In this document: one piece after another, positions 23,811-33,697 of the stretch
Layout of the letters: the number at the start of each line of letters is the position of its first letter
Position numbering within the stretch: the stretch's first letter is position 1
The notes under the pieces: model-generated
Database searches by the model: none
What the model was told of the DNA's origin: nothing
What the model saw: only the letters and a program-made list of their open reading frames with translations
Made by a program: the position numbers and the translations under genes
From: Turicibacter sp. TJ11
GTDB lineage: Bacteria > Bacillota_I > Bacilli_A > MOL361 > Turicibacteraceae
DNA: 64,000 nt
Direction: 5' to 3'
Assembly (NCBI RefSeq): GCF_021497505.1
Contig: NZ_CP069349.1
Span: forward strand, 2,259,780 to 2,323,779

Positions 23811-25175
23811 TTATCCAATTATTATGTCAGCTTTTGGATAACGTACTTTTACTGGATGAGAATTTGTACGGAATATCATTAAGAACGTGACGATTCCAAT
23901 ACGTCCGATAAACATAGTTACAATTAAGACGATTTTAGCGAAAGAAGTTAATTCACCGGTAATCCCCATCGTAAGTCCCGTTGTACCAAATGCTGACGAC
24001 ACTTCAAAGAAGATTTCCATTAATGAAAATGAATCACTTGCACAAATCAAGAGAGTGGATAAACAAACAATCAATATTCCTACAATAAAAATCATAAATG
24101 ATTTATAGACGGTATTGGTTTCAATTTCGCGTCCGTAAATATTAACATATTCTTTTCCACGAGCGAATGATAAAATGGCTAATACTATGATTGCAAATGT
24201 TGTTGTACGAATCCCTCCACCTGATGAGTTTGGAGATGAACCTACAAACATTAAACCACAAAACATCGTAAGAGTAGCGGTTGTGAAAGCATTCATATCA
24301 ACTGTTGCAAATCCAGCATTACGTGTTGTTAATGAGTTAAATGTAGCATAGAAAAATCCTTCGATGGGTCCTTTATCTACTAAGAAATGATGATATTCAA
24401 AAATATAGAATCCAATAATACCGACAATCCACAAAATAATTGTTGTGATCATCGTTAACTTAGTATAGATTGAAAATTTGAAACGTTTATTTGCTTTCTT
24501 ACATTGGACATAGCGTTGAATATCTAGAATAACAGGGAATCCCATTGCGCCGAAGAACATTAAGAACATATGTAAGGTTTGGACAAAGTAATCATTTTGG
24601 AAAGGGATTAAAGAGGCTCCCGTAATATCAAACCCTGAGTTTGTAATAGCAGATACGGTTGTAAAAAATCCTTGAAGCATGGCTGTCCAATAATTAGAAT
24701 AATACCCCATGAAATAATAGTAATTTCCAAGAATAAGCATAAAGCTTAGCTCAATGATTAAAAATGAAATTAAAACCGATTTAACGAGCTTGACCACACC
24801 ACTTAAATTGATTTGATTTTGATCAGTCATGATAAGAGCTCGCTCTCGAGTAGAAATTTTATGACCTGCAAGTAACCAAATGGCTGTTGAAAGCATCATT
24901 AGTCCTAGCCCTCCAATTTGCAAATTCAAGGCTAAAATTACTATTCCGGTAATACTGAATGTCTCCACTGTAGAGATAGGCGATAGTCCCGTGTTACTTA
25001 ATCCACTTGTTGAAACAAAAAGGGCGTCAAGAAATGATAGTGATACGCCTTCTTGAAGACTAAATGGTAGCCAAAGCAAAATAGCAAATCCGACGGTAAA
25101 TAAGAAATAATACCCCGCAATTAAACGAGTTGGGGTGGAATGGAGAAAACTTCTAATCTTCTTAAAGATAAACAT
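23811..25175 (-). CDS. ktrB: Potassium uptake protein, TrkH/KtrB family
   Basis: A 454-residue ion channel-like transporter with four membrane-pore-membrane repeats. Selectivity-filter segments are visible as TSGLSNTGLSP, SAITNSGFD, LTTRNAGFA and SSAFGTTGL, each with the conserved glycine. KtrB works with a cytoplasmic RCK subunit (KtrA/KtrC), not encoded in this window. AAAGGAAGTG precedes the ATG. It is monocistronic. Confidence 0.92.
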   Translation of the reverse strand: MFIFKKIRSFLHSTPTRLIAGYYFLFTVGFAILLWLPFSLQEGVSLSFLDALFVSTSGLSNTGLSPISTVETFSITGIVILALNLQIGGLGLMMLSTAIWLLAGHKISTRERALIMTDQNQINLSGVVKLVKSVLISFLIIELSFMLILGNYYYFMGYYSNYWTAMLQGFFTTVSAITNSGFDITGASLIPFQNDYFVQTLHMFLMFFGAMGFPVILDIQRYVQCKKANKRFKFSIYTKLTMITTIILWIVGIIGFYIFEYHHFLVDKGPIEGFFYATFNSLTTRNAGFATVDMNAFTTATLTMFCGLMFVGSSPNSSGGGIRTTTFAIIVLAILSFARGKEYVNIYGREIETNTVYKSFMIFIVGILIVCLSTLLICASDSFSLMEIFFEVSSAFGTTGLTMGITGELTSFAKIVLIVTMFIGRIGIVTFLMIFRTNSHPVKVRYPKADIIIG

Positions 25176-25308
25176 AGTTGCACTTCCTTTGATAGCTAAA
25201 AAGCATACTGATAGTTAGTATCTACATCATTATTCAAAAATGATTATAACATTTATATGTTTGAAGAGATACAAGATTTGTAAAATATTGTAGATTAAAG
25301 TTTATAAA

Positions 25309-27036
25309 TTAATCTAATCCTTCAAGAATGTAATGTTGTGTTGGTTGATTAGGTAAATAAATGACAAGGAGATAATGTAATTTATGAGTCGGTTGGTAGT
25401 CTGAATCGAGATAGATCGGTTCAAGAATGCCATATTTAAAAACATCTGTTAACGGAATTTGATGATGTGCTAAAATGTCCATTAGTTTTTCAGATTTTAA
25501 AGTTAATTCGTTAATAATTAGACGACGTTCTTTTTTATCTAGGCGATCTTCCCACCAAATTTTAGGCTTAATTTTGCTTTGTGTTAGATAATCTAGCTTC
25601 ATGTATGAAAGAATGATTGAGAGATTATCTAATGAAAGAGTTTCTAAGTAATCATATAATCGAGTAAATAAATCGCTTAATTGATACTTAATCCAAGAAT
25701 AACGCTTTTCCCAGTACGCGCCAAATTGTTGCATAAAAGCAAAAGGTGACTGACTGAAGTTTTGATCGACTAGGTAGTTCATTGTATAATCCATTCGATG
25801 GGCATTCCAATAACGTTCTAAAATCTCTTCTGCTAAATGGATGTTATGCACATCTTCTTCGGATAAAGTATTATTTCGCTTCATTTCATAAGGAGCAAAT
25901 TCGTCGTATTCATATCCAAATTCATCAGCCTGTTGACGAAGGCCAGTTCCACGAAGCAGTTTTAAAAAGCCAAGTTGTAATTCCTCAGGACGAAGGCTGA
26001 AAACATCATTAAATGATTGTTCAAATCGATCATAAGGTTCTTCAGGTAATCCAGCAATTAAATCAAGGTGAAGAATAATTTTTCCACCTTCTTTAATACG
26101 GAAAATATTCGTTGTTAACTTATCAAAGTTTTGACGACGTTTCACGAGTTGATTGGTTAATTCATAAGTTGATTGAATCCCAATTTCAAATCTAAATAAT
26201 CCAGCAGGAGCATGTTCATTTAGATAGTCAATTAATTCTGTCGGCATAATATCTGCTGTAATTTCAAATTGAAATTGCGTTCCTGGTAAGTGTTCTTTAA
26301 TAATGAAGTTAAACATATCTAATGCATATTTTTTATTAATATTAAACGTACGATCAAGGAATTTAAACGTTGTTGCACCGTGTTTCATTAAGTATCTAAT
26401 TTCATCTTTTACTTTTTCAATATCAAAATAACGGACTTTATTATCGACCGAAGCTAAACAGTATTGGCACGAATAAGGACATCCGCGAGATGTTTCAATG
26501 TATTGAATTCTATTTTTAAAATGTGGAATATCTTCTTCAAAGTAAAAAGGTGATTGGATTGTTTTAGGATCAAGAATAGGTGCAGGAGGGTTTTGTACCG
26601 GTTCATTCGTCATTAAATGACGATAAACAATCCCTCGAACATCAGATATTTCACGCATTCCATGTAAGGCTTCCATTAATTCTTTAAAGGCAAGCTCACC
26701 TTCACCATAAATAATGTAATCGATAGGGCTTCTTGAAAACCAAACATCAAAGTCATAAGAAACTTCGGGTCCACCCATAAAGATAGTTAGGGTTGGATCT
26801 TTTTCTTTTAAAAGATTAATTAATTGTAATGTCTTTTCCACGTTCCAAATATAAACACTAAATCCAATGATTTTTGGATGATATGATAATAAGTCATCTA
26901 ACATATTTTCAAGTGTATCTTTTAGTGTATATTCTCTTAACGTAATATCAAATTCCGGAGCATTTGCTTTTAAATAACGAATGGCTAAGTTAGTATGAAT
27001 ATATTTCGAATTTAGTGTAGCTAATATAATGGACAT
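25309..27036 (-). CDS. B12-binding radical-SAM protein (DUF4080 type)
   Basis: 575 residues. A cobalamin-binding domain lies at residues 1-130 (LATLNSKYIHTNLAIRYLK, GFSVYIWNVEKT, FMGGPEVSYD). A radical-SAM barrel follows with ETSRGCPYSCQYCLAS, a standard CX3CX2C, and a C-terminal DUF4080-like region. The substrate of this widespread group is unknown. The start at 27036 has AGGTG about 7 bases upstream; a GTG three codons earlier overlaps the ribosome site. It is monocistronic, divergent from the ABC exporter. Confidence 0.85.
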   Translation of the reverse strand: MSIILATLNSKYIHTNLAIRYLKANAPEFDITLREYTLKDTLENMLDDLLSYHPKIIGFSVYIWNVEKTLQLINLLKEKDPTLTIFMGGPEVSYDFDVWFSRSPIDYIIYGEGELAFKELMEALHGMREISDVRGIVYRHLMTNEPVQNPPAPILDPKTIQSPFYFEEDIPHFKNRIQYIETSRGCPYSCQYCLASVDNKVRYFDIEKVKDEIRYLMKHGATTFKFLDRTFNINKKYALDMFNFIIKEHLPGTQFQFEITADIMPTELIDYLNEHAPAGLFRFEIGIQSTYELTNQLVKRRQNFDKLTTNIFRIKEGGKIILHLDLIAGLPEEPYDRFEQSFNDVFSLRPEELQLGFLKLLRGTGLRQQADEFGYEYDEFAPYEMKRNNTLSEEDVHNIHLAEEILERYWNAHRMDYTMNYLVDQNFSQSPFAFMQQFGAYWEKRYSWIKYQLSDLFTRLYDYLETLSLDNLSIILSYMKLDYLTQSKIKPKIWWEDRLDKKERRLIINELTLKSEKLMDILAHHQIPLTDVFKYGILEPIYLDSDYQPTHKLHYLLVIYLPNQPTQHYILEGLD

Positions 27037-27236
27037 TATGAACACCTCATCTTTTTATCTTTTCATTTTAGCATAATACGACTTTATATACCTATATCTT
27101 TTTATAGACATTCAGACATTCGCTAAACATAAACTTAAGTAATTTCAAAAATATTACATTTCATTCTGTATAAAGCATAAAAATACATTTTTTGTTAATA
27201 CTGAAATTAGGATATTTTTAGGAGGTAGGTGAGACA

Positions 27237-27938
27237 ATGGTTATTTCAATTCAAAATGTACATAAGCAATATGTATCCGGCGATATAAAGACGACTGCTT
27301 TAAAAGATGTAAATTTAGAAGTAAAAAAAGGGGAGTTTGTTGTTGTTTTGGGTCCTTCAGGTTCTGGGAAATCAACCTTACTTCATGTGAGTGGTGGATT
27401 AGATGAAGTCAATGATGGAACGATTTTAGTTAGTGGTCAAGAAATTACAAAAATGAGATCATCTCAACTAACTGATTTTCGTCGAAAAGAATTAGGATTT
27501 ATTTTTCAACAATATAACCTTATGCCTAATATGACGGTATTTGAAAATGTAGAAGTAGGAGCCCGTTTGAGTGATCGTCCATTAGATGTCACTAACGTTT
27601 TAAAAGAAGTGATGTTAGAAAATTTATTTAATCAATTTCCGTATCAATTATCAGGAGGTCAGCAGCAGCGTGTTGCAATCGCAAGAGCGATAGTTAAAAA
27701 TCCATCCATCTTATTTTGTGATGAACCAACAGGTGCTTTAGATGAAGACACAGGCAAAACGGTACTAGATATTTTGCAACGAATTAACGAAGAGTTTCAA
27801 ACAACCATTTTTTTAATTACACATAATTTAGGAATTGCAGAGATGGCCGATAAAGTTGTTCGAATGAAATCAGGAGAAATTATTGAAGTGAAGCAAAATT
27901 TATATAAAAAACGTGCACATGAAGTGAGCTGGACCTAA
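27237..27938 (+). CDS. ABC transporter ATP-binding protein, MacB/LolD type
   Basis: 233 residues with Walker A GPSGSGKST, Q-loop FQQYNLMPNMTV, signature LSGGQQQRVAIARA, Walker B FCDEPTGALD and switch His in ITHN. The extended Walker B (DEPTGALD) is typical of exporters that pair with FtsX-type permeases. TAGGAGGTAGGTGAG precedes the ATG. The last base of its stop overlaps the permease start (TAATG), so translation is coupled. Confidence 0.95.
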   Translation: MVISIQNVHKQYVSGDIKTTALKDVNLEVKKGEFVVVLGPSGSGKSTLLHVSGGLDEVNDGTILVSGQEITKMRSSQLTDFRRKELGFIFQQYNLMPNMTVFENVEVGARLSDRPLDVTNVLKEVMLENLFNQFPYQLSGGQQQRVAIARAIVKNPSILFCDEPTGALDEDTGKTVLDILQRINEEFQTTIFLITHNLGIAEMADKVVRMKSGEIIEVKQNLYKKRAHEVSWT

Positions 27939-30292
27939 TGTTATCAAAAAATATATTACGAACAATTCGCCAAAAACCATTTCAATTTTTATCGATTGTC
28001 ATTTTAGTGACAATGGCATCGTTTATTTATGTCTCCCTACAGGGAGCGATTGCTTCCGTTAGTTACTTTTTAACAGATTATACACAAGCTACGAATCAAG
28101 AAGATTTCTTTGTTGTTCTCTCCGTTCCAAGCACAGATGATATTCGTCAAATGATTGCAAGAAAAGGTGTGAGTATTTCTGCGCTTGCTAATCAATCTAA
28201 AACCCAGTTAATGCAAGAATATGAATATACGTTAATTGATTACTACAATGATCAAATTGATGTTTTAAGTGAAGAATATGATGCGACCTTTGAGGGGCGA
28301 TTTTATCGAGATGTTATCACTGAAATAAGTGGAAAGACGTATAACTACCGTCTTATTAAACAAACGGAATCTGTAAACTTAACTTATGTTATTGATGGTT
28401 CCCTTCCCGTTGAAGATTATGAGGTCGCTGTATTTAAAACGTACGCGGAGGCTAATGGACTAACCATCGGTGATTCGATTTTACTAGATGATAAAACATT
28501 TATTATTTCAGCTTTTATTGCGGTACCGGATTATATCTATCCTATTTTTAATTACGACCGTCCGTTATATGAACCAGCGACTGAGACCATAGCTATTGTC
28601 ACAGATACGGCTTATCAACAATTTAACCAAAAGCAGTGGGTTTTATATAGTGGGTCTTTTAATCATGAAGTTGATCATCTAGAGTCAAAAATATCACAAA
28701 TTTCAGCGACAGATGGTGTTGCGTATGCGATGAGTAAAGATATTAATGTTCGTATCAGCACGGTACACGCACATTTAAATAGCAATCAAGTTTTGTCGAT
28801 GACGTTTACGGGACTTTTATTATTCATGTCGCTTGTTGTCATTGTCTTGATTGTGAAAAAAAGAATTAACGCTGAACGCGTACAAATTGGAATATTAAAA
28901 TCGATGGGATATCATCGATATCAAATCGCCATTAGTTATGTGTCGTACCCCTTATTAGCTTCCATAATTGGTAGTCTCGTTGGTTTTTTATTAGGGATAG
29001 GGGCAGCTGCTATGATGGCTAATACCTATATGACAAACTACATTGTTCCGATGATTCAGTTTTATTTTACAAAAGATCTAATTCTTGGTGGAATTGTTTA
29101 TCCAATCATTATTGTAGGGGTATCGAGTTTAATGATTTTATTCGTTTTATTAAGAGATGAGCCGTTAAAGTTAATGAAAGAAAATAGTCATTTAAAGATC
29201 TCACCTTTTTCAAAGTGGCTAATGAAGGGCTTAAAACCATTTAAATTTGAGACTCGTTTTAAATATTCATTAGCTTTTCGAAATATCGGAAAGATTTTAT
29301 CATTGTTTAGTGTCGTTTTTATCGCAAGTATTTTTCTTGTATTTGCATCTATCGCCTTTAAATCAGTGGAAAATATTGTGGATAAAGCTTTTAGATATGT
29401 GAATTATAGTTATCAAGTCAAATATAATAAGTTAATCCAAGAGCCTTTAGATAATTTTGAAACTCCTTTTTTAGAATATACTGTACAGCCACTTTTAGAT
29501 GGAAAGAGTACTGTTTTTTGTCTTTATGGAATTGAACCATATAATTTCATGAATCCTCTTTATGATGCAAATGGAACAGATATTACGTCACTAACGGCAG
29601 AGGGATTAATTATTAATCAATTTATCGCAACTGCCTACTCGCTATCTGTTGGAGATGAACTGACGCTTGAAGTTAAAGGAAAAACTTTATCGTTTCCTAT
29701 TGTGGGGATTGTTGATCATTATAACGGCCCAATGGCTTATACAAGTTTAGCTTCTTTAGGTCAAAGATTAGGTGTTGAACCAACTGCTTATAATGGTAAA
29801 TGGAGTCATGAACGTCCGACAAGCGATAAAAATATCTCCTATATCTTTTCTGTTGATGATTTACAAAAAAACATTGAAGTTGGGATGGAGATGATTCGGC
29901 TTTCTTTAATGATGATGGTTGTGATTGCTTCAATTTTAGGTAGTTTGATGATGATTTTAATTACGATGTTTATTATTGATGAAAATCAAAAACAGATTTC
30001 AATTTTAAAAGTGATGGGCTATAAAGAAAAAGAAATTTCAAAAATGGTTCTAACTATTTATTTTCCTTTTGTTATTTTTGCTTATTTATTAAGTATTCCT
30101 GTCACAAAGGAATTAGTGAACTACATCATGGTGTTAATTGCTTCTGAGTTACCGATGGCAATCCCAACAGATTTTACATTCGTTCAAGCAATGGTTGGAA
30201 TTATGATTGTTTTAGTGACTTATCAAGTGGCAATGAAGTGTTCAAAGATAAGGCTTGATAAAATTTCATTGAATGAAATTTTGAAATATTAA
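27938..30292 (+). CDS. FtsX-domain ABC transporter permease
   Basis: 784 residues. One N-terminal helix (FLSIVILVTMASFIYVSL) is followed by a long extracytoplasmic domain. A first FtsX block of three helices lies at about 285-410, then a second extracytoplasmic domain and a second FtsX block at about 655-780. This is the double-FtsX form of Gram-positive exporters of peptides or lipids, or of antimicrobial sensors. The substrate is unknown and no two-component system is adjacent. Confidence 0.9.
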   Translation: MLSKNILRTIRQKPFQFLSIVILVTMASFIYVSLQGAIASVSYFLTDYTQATNQEDFFVVLSVPSTDDIRQMIARKGVSISALANQSKTQLMQEYEYTLIDYYNDQIDVLSEEYDATFEGRFYRDVITEISGKTYNYRLIKQTESVNLTYVIDGSLPVEDYEVAVFKTYAEANGLTIGDSILLDDKTFIISAFIAVPDYIYPIFNYDRPLYEPATETIAIVTDTAYQQFNQKQWVLYSGSFNHEVDHLESKISQISATDGVAYAMSKDINVRISTVHAHLNSNQVLSMTFTGLLLFMSLVVIVLIVKKRINAERVQIGILKSMGYHRYQIAISYVSYPLLASIIGSLVGFLLGIGAAAMMANTYMTNYIVPMIQFYFTKDLILGGIVYPIIIVGVSSLMILFVLLRDEPLKLMKENSHLKISPFSKWLMKGLKPFKFETRFKYSLAFRNIGKILSLFSVVFIASIFLVFASIAFKSVENIVDKAFRYVNYSYQVKYNKLIQEPLDNFETPFLEYTVQPLLDGKSTVFCLYGIEPYNFMNPLYDANGTDITSLTAEGLIINQFIATAYSLSVGDELTLEVKGKTLSFPIVGIVDHYNGPMAYTSLASLGQRLGVEPTAYNGKWSHERPTSDKNISYIFSVDDLQKNIEVGMEMIRLSLMMMVVIASILGSLMMILITMFIIDENQKQISILKVMGYKEKEISKMVLTIYFPFVIFAYLLSIPVTKELVNYIMVLIASELPMAIPTDFTFVQAMVGIMIVLVTYQVAMKCSKIRLDKISLNEILKY

Positions 30293-30440
30293 GTTTGATC
30301 TGTAGATAAGAGAATTTTCTTCAGTATAGCTTTTGAATTTATTTTCACTGATGAAAGGCTTCGTTTTATATTCAAAATTAAGACTTTTTATGATATTCTA
30401 AAATCAACCTATGCTAAAAGGAAAGGGGTCTCTTAATTTA

Positions 30441-30968
30441 ATGGAGAAAGTATTATTTGACCAGGACACAATTACGCGTTCATTAAAAAGAATTGCACAT
30501 GAGATTTTAGAAAAAAATGATAACTTAAATGATGTTGTTATTATCGGTATTCGAACACGCGGTTCTTATTTAGCTGAGCGTTTAGTCCGTTTAATTGAAG
30601 TTTTTGAAGGTGTTACTGTTCCATTAGGAGAGTTAGATATTACAAAATATCGCGATGATCTAACACGCGAAATGAAAGAAATCATTGTAAACCAAAGTAC
30701 TGTTCCGATGACTTTAAATGGAAAAACTGTGATTTTAGTAGATGATGTTTTATACACAGGGCGTACGGTTCGTGCGGCATTAGAGGCTGTACTTGAGTAT
30801 GGTCGTCCTAAAAACATTCAATTAGCGACATTAATCGATCGTGGACATCGAGAACTACCTATTCGTGCCGATTATGTTGGGAAAAATATTCCGACTTCAC
30901 ACAAAGAGGTAGTAAAGGTTTATTTAACAGAATTAGATAAACAGGATGCAGTTGTCTTATCTAAATAA
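30441..30968 (+). CDS. pyrR: Pyrimidine operon regulator / uracil phosphoribosyltransferase
   Basis: 175 residues. The PRPP-binding motif is [18 protein letters not shown]; the N-terminal part ([17 protein letters not shown]) and [15 protein letters not shown] match PyrR. In Bacillota PyrR binds pyr mRNA and promotes attenuation. ATG 30441 gives the family-typical N-terminus MEKVLFDQ; its ribosome site (AAGGGG, 12 bases upstream) is distant. No pyrimidine biosynthesis genes follow, so it acts in trans here. Confidence 0.93.
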   Translation: MEKVLFDQDTITRSLKRIAHEILEKNDNLNDVVIIGIRTRGSYLAERLVRLIEVFEGVTVPLGELDITKYRDDLTREMKEIIVNQSTVPMTLNGKTVILVDDVLYTGRTVRAALEAVLEYGRPKNIQLATLIDRGHRELPIRADYVGKNIPTSHKEVVKVYLTELDKQDAVVLSK

Positions 30969-30993
30969 AAAGGTGCCTTAGGCACCTTTTTTA
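30966..30993 (+). terminator. Terminator of pyrR
   Basis: AAAAAGGTGCC pairs with GGCACCTTTTT around TTA. It overlaps the stop codon. Confidence 0.92.
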
Positions 30994-31073
30994 ATTTTTC
31001 TTACTCCTGTGAATAAATTTTAATAAAATTTCGTATAATGAGTTGAGTTTACGTTGAATAAGGAGATGAATAA

Positions 31074-31448
31074 ATGGCTGAAATACAACCTAAAATCATT
31101 GGTTTAATGAATACCAATCTTGAAGATGGTCGAGATTTATTTGACTTTTTAATCAGCAATCAAGAAGAGGTTTTACTATCTTATAAATCAGTTCGAGATC
31201 GTCTAATCGTTACGAATAAAAAGTTATTGGTTATTGATGTTCAAGGGATTACTGGCCGCAAAAAAGAGTATATGATTTTACCACTATCTAAATTAACTGC
31301 TTTTTCATGTGAAAGTTCTGGAACATTTGATTTAGATGCTGAATTAAAAGTATGGGGTTCAGCTATTAATCAAATGGAATTTCAATTCTTGAAAGGAACA
31401 GATATTCGTCCACTTGTTAAAATTTTAAACGAACATTTGTGTGGGTGA
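31074..31448 (+). CDS. Bacterial PH-domain protein
   Basis: A 124-residue soluble protein whose strands (YKSVRDRLIVTNKKLLVIDV, EYMILPLSKLTAFSCESSG, LKVWGSAINQMEFQF) and C-terminal helix match the bPH_1 (PF08000) fold. Function is unknown. AAGGAGATG precedes the start. No T-tailed terminator follows directly; an RNA-like element begins about 45 bases downstream. Confidence 0.75.
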   Translation: MAEIQPKIIGLMNTNLEDGRDLFDFLISNQEEVLLSYKSVRDRLIVTNKKLLVIDVQGITGRKKEYMILPLSKLTAFSCESSGTFDLDAELKVWGSAINQMEFQFLKGTDIRPLVKILNEHLCG

Positions 31449-31492
31449 TAATACCACTAGTATTTTTCAAAAAAGATGAGTATAATCATAGT

Positions 31493-31602
31493 AAGATGAG
31501 ATTATAGAAGGGGTTTAAAAACTATAATCTCACCGAATAAACGTTAGTTTTGAATAAAAAGCACCGTAATGTACTATATGTCCTGCAGGTGCTTTTTATT
31601 TT
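31493..31602 (+). ncRNA. Candidate small structured RNA
   Basis: TATAAT at 31481-31486 is followed by two hairpins. The first has a perfect 11-bp stem, TGAGATTATAG with CTATAATCTCA, and a 14-nt loop AAGGGGTTTAAAAA. The second, 31556-31597, is a terminator with 10-bp stem AAAAAGCACC/GGTGCTTTTT and a 22-nt loop. No coding frame fits and the next gene starts 90 bases on. It matches no riboswitch I know. The -35 is weak, so it could be an attenuated 3' leader from the PH-domain gene. Confidence 0.4.
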
Positions 31603-31691
31603 TAGTTCATGTAAAAAAATGTAGTATCTTGCGTTTAATTAAAGTTTAGTTCTGATAGACTAATAGTATGAATAAAAAGTAGGTGAAGAAG

Positions 31692-32771
31692 TTGACACAA
31701 AACTATACGGAGCATTTAGATATACAAGCATTTCAAAATGATCTGATTAAATGGTATTACGAAGTTAAACGTGATTTACCTTGGCGAATTAATCGAGATC
31801 CTTATCGTATTTTAGTATCGGAAATTATGTTACAACAAACCCAGGTCGTTACAGTCATCCCATACTATGAGCGTTTTATGAAGCTATTTCCAACGACAAA
31901 GGAATTAGCAGAAGCTGATGATCAAACATTACTGAAAGCTTGGGAAGGGCTTGGTTATTATTCTCGAGCTCGCAATCTACGTGAAAGTGCACGAATGATT
32001 GAAGAGATGGGAGGATTTCCAACAACACATGAAGAAATTTTGAAATTAAAAGGGGTAGGTCCGTATACTGCAGGAGCTGTCAGTAGTATTGCTTTTGGCA
32101 TTCCAGCACCAGCAGTGGATGGAAATGTTTTTCGAGTGATGAGTCGCGTTTGTTGTATTTTTGAAGACATCGCAAAAGCCAAAACAAGAAAAGTATTTGA
32201 GGCGGTTGTTTCAGAAGTTATCTCTCATGAGGATCCAAGTGCTTTTAATCAAGGATTAATGGAACTAGGTGCAACAATTTGTACACCTAAATCGCCTAAG
32301 TGCTTAGAATGCCCGGTTCAAAAACATTGCCAAGCGTTTAAGGAAGGAATTGATGATTTATTACCGGTTAAAACAAAGGCGAATAATCAAGTGAAAACGA
32401 AGCTCGTCGTTGCCATGGTTAAAAATCAATACGGTGAATATTTAGTTAACAAACGTCCTGAAACAGGCTTATTAGCAAACTTTTATGAATTTTTAAGTTT
32501 TGAATACGCAGGTGAAAAAGAACCAAAAGAATTATTGATCGAAAAGTTATCCCCAATTTGTGAAGAAGTTAAAAATATTGAGTTAGTTGGAATGTTTACA
32601 CATGTCTTTTCGCATCGTATTTGGGAGATGGAAAGTTATTTTATCGATGTAAAAACTAGATATACGGATGAGGTTGCAGAGGATTCAACGATGTGGATTA
32701 ACAACGAGCAACTAAAAGATTATCCGCTAGTAGCAGCACATCAAAAGATTTTAAAAGAATTTAATCAGTAA
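31692..32771 (+). CDS. mutY: Adenine DNA glycosylase
   Basis: 359 residues from TTG 31692, which has AGGTG 6 bases upstream. The helix-hairpin-helix is LKGVGPYTAGAVSS and the catalytic Asp is in PAVDGNVFRV. The 4Fe-4S cluster motif CX6CX2CX5C is complete (CTPKSPKCLECPVQKHC). A C-terminal NUDIX-like domain for 8-oxoguanine recognition starts near residue 235. MutY removes adenine mispaired with 8-oxoguanine. Confidence 0.95.
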   Translation: MTQNYTEHLDIQAFQNDLIKWYYEVKRDLPWRINRDPYRILVSEIMLQQTQVVTVIPYYERFMKLFPTTKELAEADDQTLLKAWEGLGYYSRARNLRESARMIEEMGGFPTTHEEILKLKGVGPYTAGAVSSIAFGIPAPAVDGNVFRVMSRVCCIFEDIAKAKTRKVFEAVVSEVISHEDPSAFNQGLMELGATICTPKSPKCLECPVQKHCQAFKEGIDDLLPVKTKANNQVKTKLVVAMVKNQYGEYLVNKRPETGLLANFYEFLSFEYAGEKEPKELLIEKLSPICEEVKNIELVGMFTHVFSHRIWEMESYFIDVKTRYTDEVAEDSTMWINNEQLKDYPLVAAHQKILKEFNQ

Positions 32772-32816
32772 TTGATTTGATTGTTTAGGAAAAATGTGTT
32801 AAGTTAAGTATGAAAG

Positions 32817-32903
32817 ATAGTACTAGGGGTGCCTTACGGCTGAGAGTGCATATTGCATAACCCTTTGAACCTGAACTAGTTAGGACTAGCGGAGGGAAGT
32901 AGA
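32817..32903 (+). ncRNA. TPP riboswitch (THI element)
   Basis: All signature blocks occur in order: AGGGGTGCC, GGCTGAGAGT, ACCCTTTGAACCTGA and GCGGAGGGAAGT. It lies 87 bases before the thiamine transporter gene thiT, which it should turn off when thiamine pyrophosphate is plentiful. Confidence 0.97.
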
Positions 32904-32963
32904 CGAGCCTTTTTTATCTTATTGATAAAAGGAAATTCTTATACTTTACATAATGCCGTAAAG

Positions 32964-32982
32964 CCTCCTAATGATGGGGAGG
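32964..32982 (+). promoter_or_regulatory. Shine-Dalgarno-sequestering hairpin of thiT
   Basis: CCTCC (32964-32968) pairs with the ribosome site GGGGAGG (32976-32982), 7 bases before the ATG. A T6 tract follows, so it could in principle also terminate. The ribosome site lies inside the stem, which makes translational control the simpler reading for this riboswitch. Confidence 0.6.
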
Positions 32983-32989
32983 ATTTTTT

Positions 32990-33577
32990 ATGAACAATTC
33001 CAAAACAAAGAAGTTAGTAGAAATTAGTATTTTAGTTGCGTTAGCTTTTGTTTTAGACTATGTGGCTAGTATTTATTCGGGGTGGTTTTGGCCATTTGGT
33101 GGATCGATCTCTTTATCGTTAGTCCCATTAGCGATTCTTACGTTTCGTTACGGTCTGATCTCTGGATTTATTGGAGGATTTGTCATGGGATTAATGCAGT
33201 TGTTAACAGGTGCTTATATTATTCATCCTGTACAATTGTTATTTGACTATCCCTTACCATTTGCCGTCCTTGGTTTAGCTGGAATTTTGGCTACAAAAGT
33301 AAATACTACAACGGGAACAAAACGTATGATTTATCTTTGGATAGCTACCGCAATCGCTTCAAGTTTTCGACTTTTATGTCATGTCATTTCAGGAGTTGTT
33401 TTTTTCTCGGAGTATGCAGGTGCTCAAAATCCATGGATTTACTCCCTTGTGTATAACGCTCCTTATGTTATTGCTTCATATATAATAAGTACGATAGTTT
33501 TAACGATCTTATATCAAAGGTATTCTACACATTTGATTTTAAAAGAGTCGAATAAAAAAGTATTAAAGATAACTTAA
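32990..33577 (+). CDS. thiT: Thiamine ECF transporter S component
   Basis: A 195-residue membrane protein with about six helices. Family motifs are ISILVALAFVLDYVAS and GGSISLSLVPL near the N-terminus, and LFDYPLPFAVLGLAG and SSFRLLCHVISGVVFF further on. ThiT binds thiamine and uses the shared EcfAA'T energising module, not encoded here. The TPP riboswitch upstream supports the assignment strongly. Confidence 0.96.
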   Translation: MNNSKTKKLVEISILVALAFVLDYVASIYSGWFWPFGGSISLSLVPLAILTFRYGLISGFIGGFVMGLMQLLTGAYIIHPVQLLFDYPLPFAVLGLAGILATKVNTTTGTKRMIYLWIATAIASSFRLLCHVISGVVFFSEYAGAQNPWIYSLVYNAPYVIASYIISTIVLTILYQRYSTHLILKESNKKVLKIT

Positions 33578-33582
33578 CAAAT

Positions 33583-33610
33583 AAAAGGCCGACAACTTTG
33601 TCGGCTTTTT
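33583..33610 (+). terminator. Terminator of thiT
   Basis: AAAAGGCCGACA pairs with TGTCGGCTTTTT around a 4-nt loop. Confidence 0.9.
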
Positions 33611-33697
33611 GTGTATTTTGTTGCTTTTTTTAAACGCACCATAAATATGGTATAATATACAATATAGTAGATGGATATAAAAGGGAGGAATTAAAAG

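Noticed and set aside
31493-31602. Known riboswitch or T-box for mutY
   Set aside because: No T-box sequence, specifier or known aptamer core was recognised. The terminator is followed by about 90 bases before mutY, which is not a typical riboswitch target.
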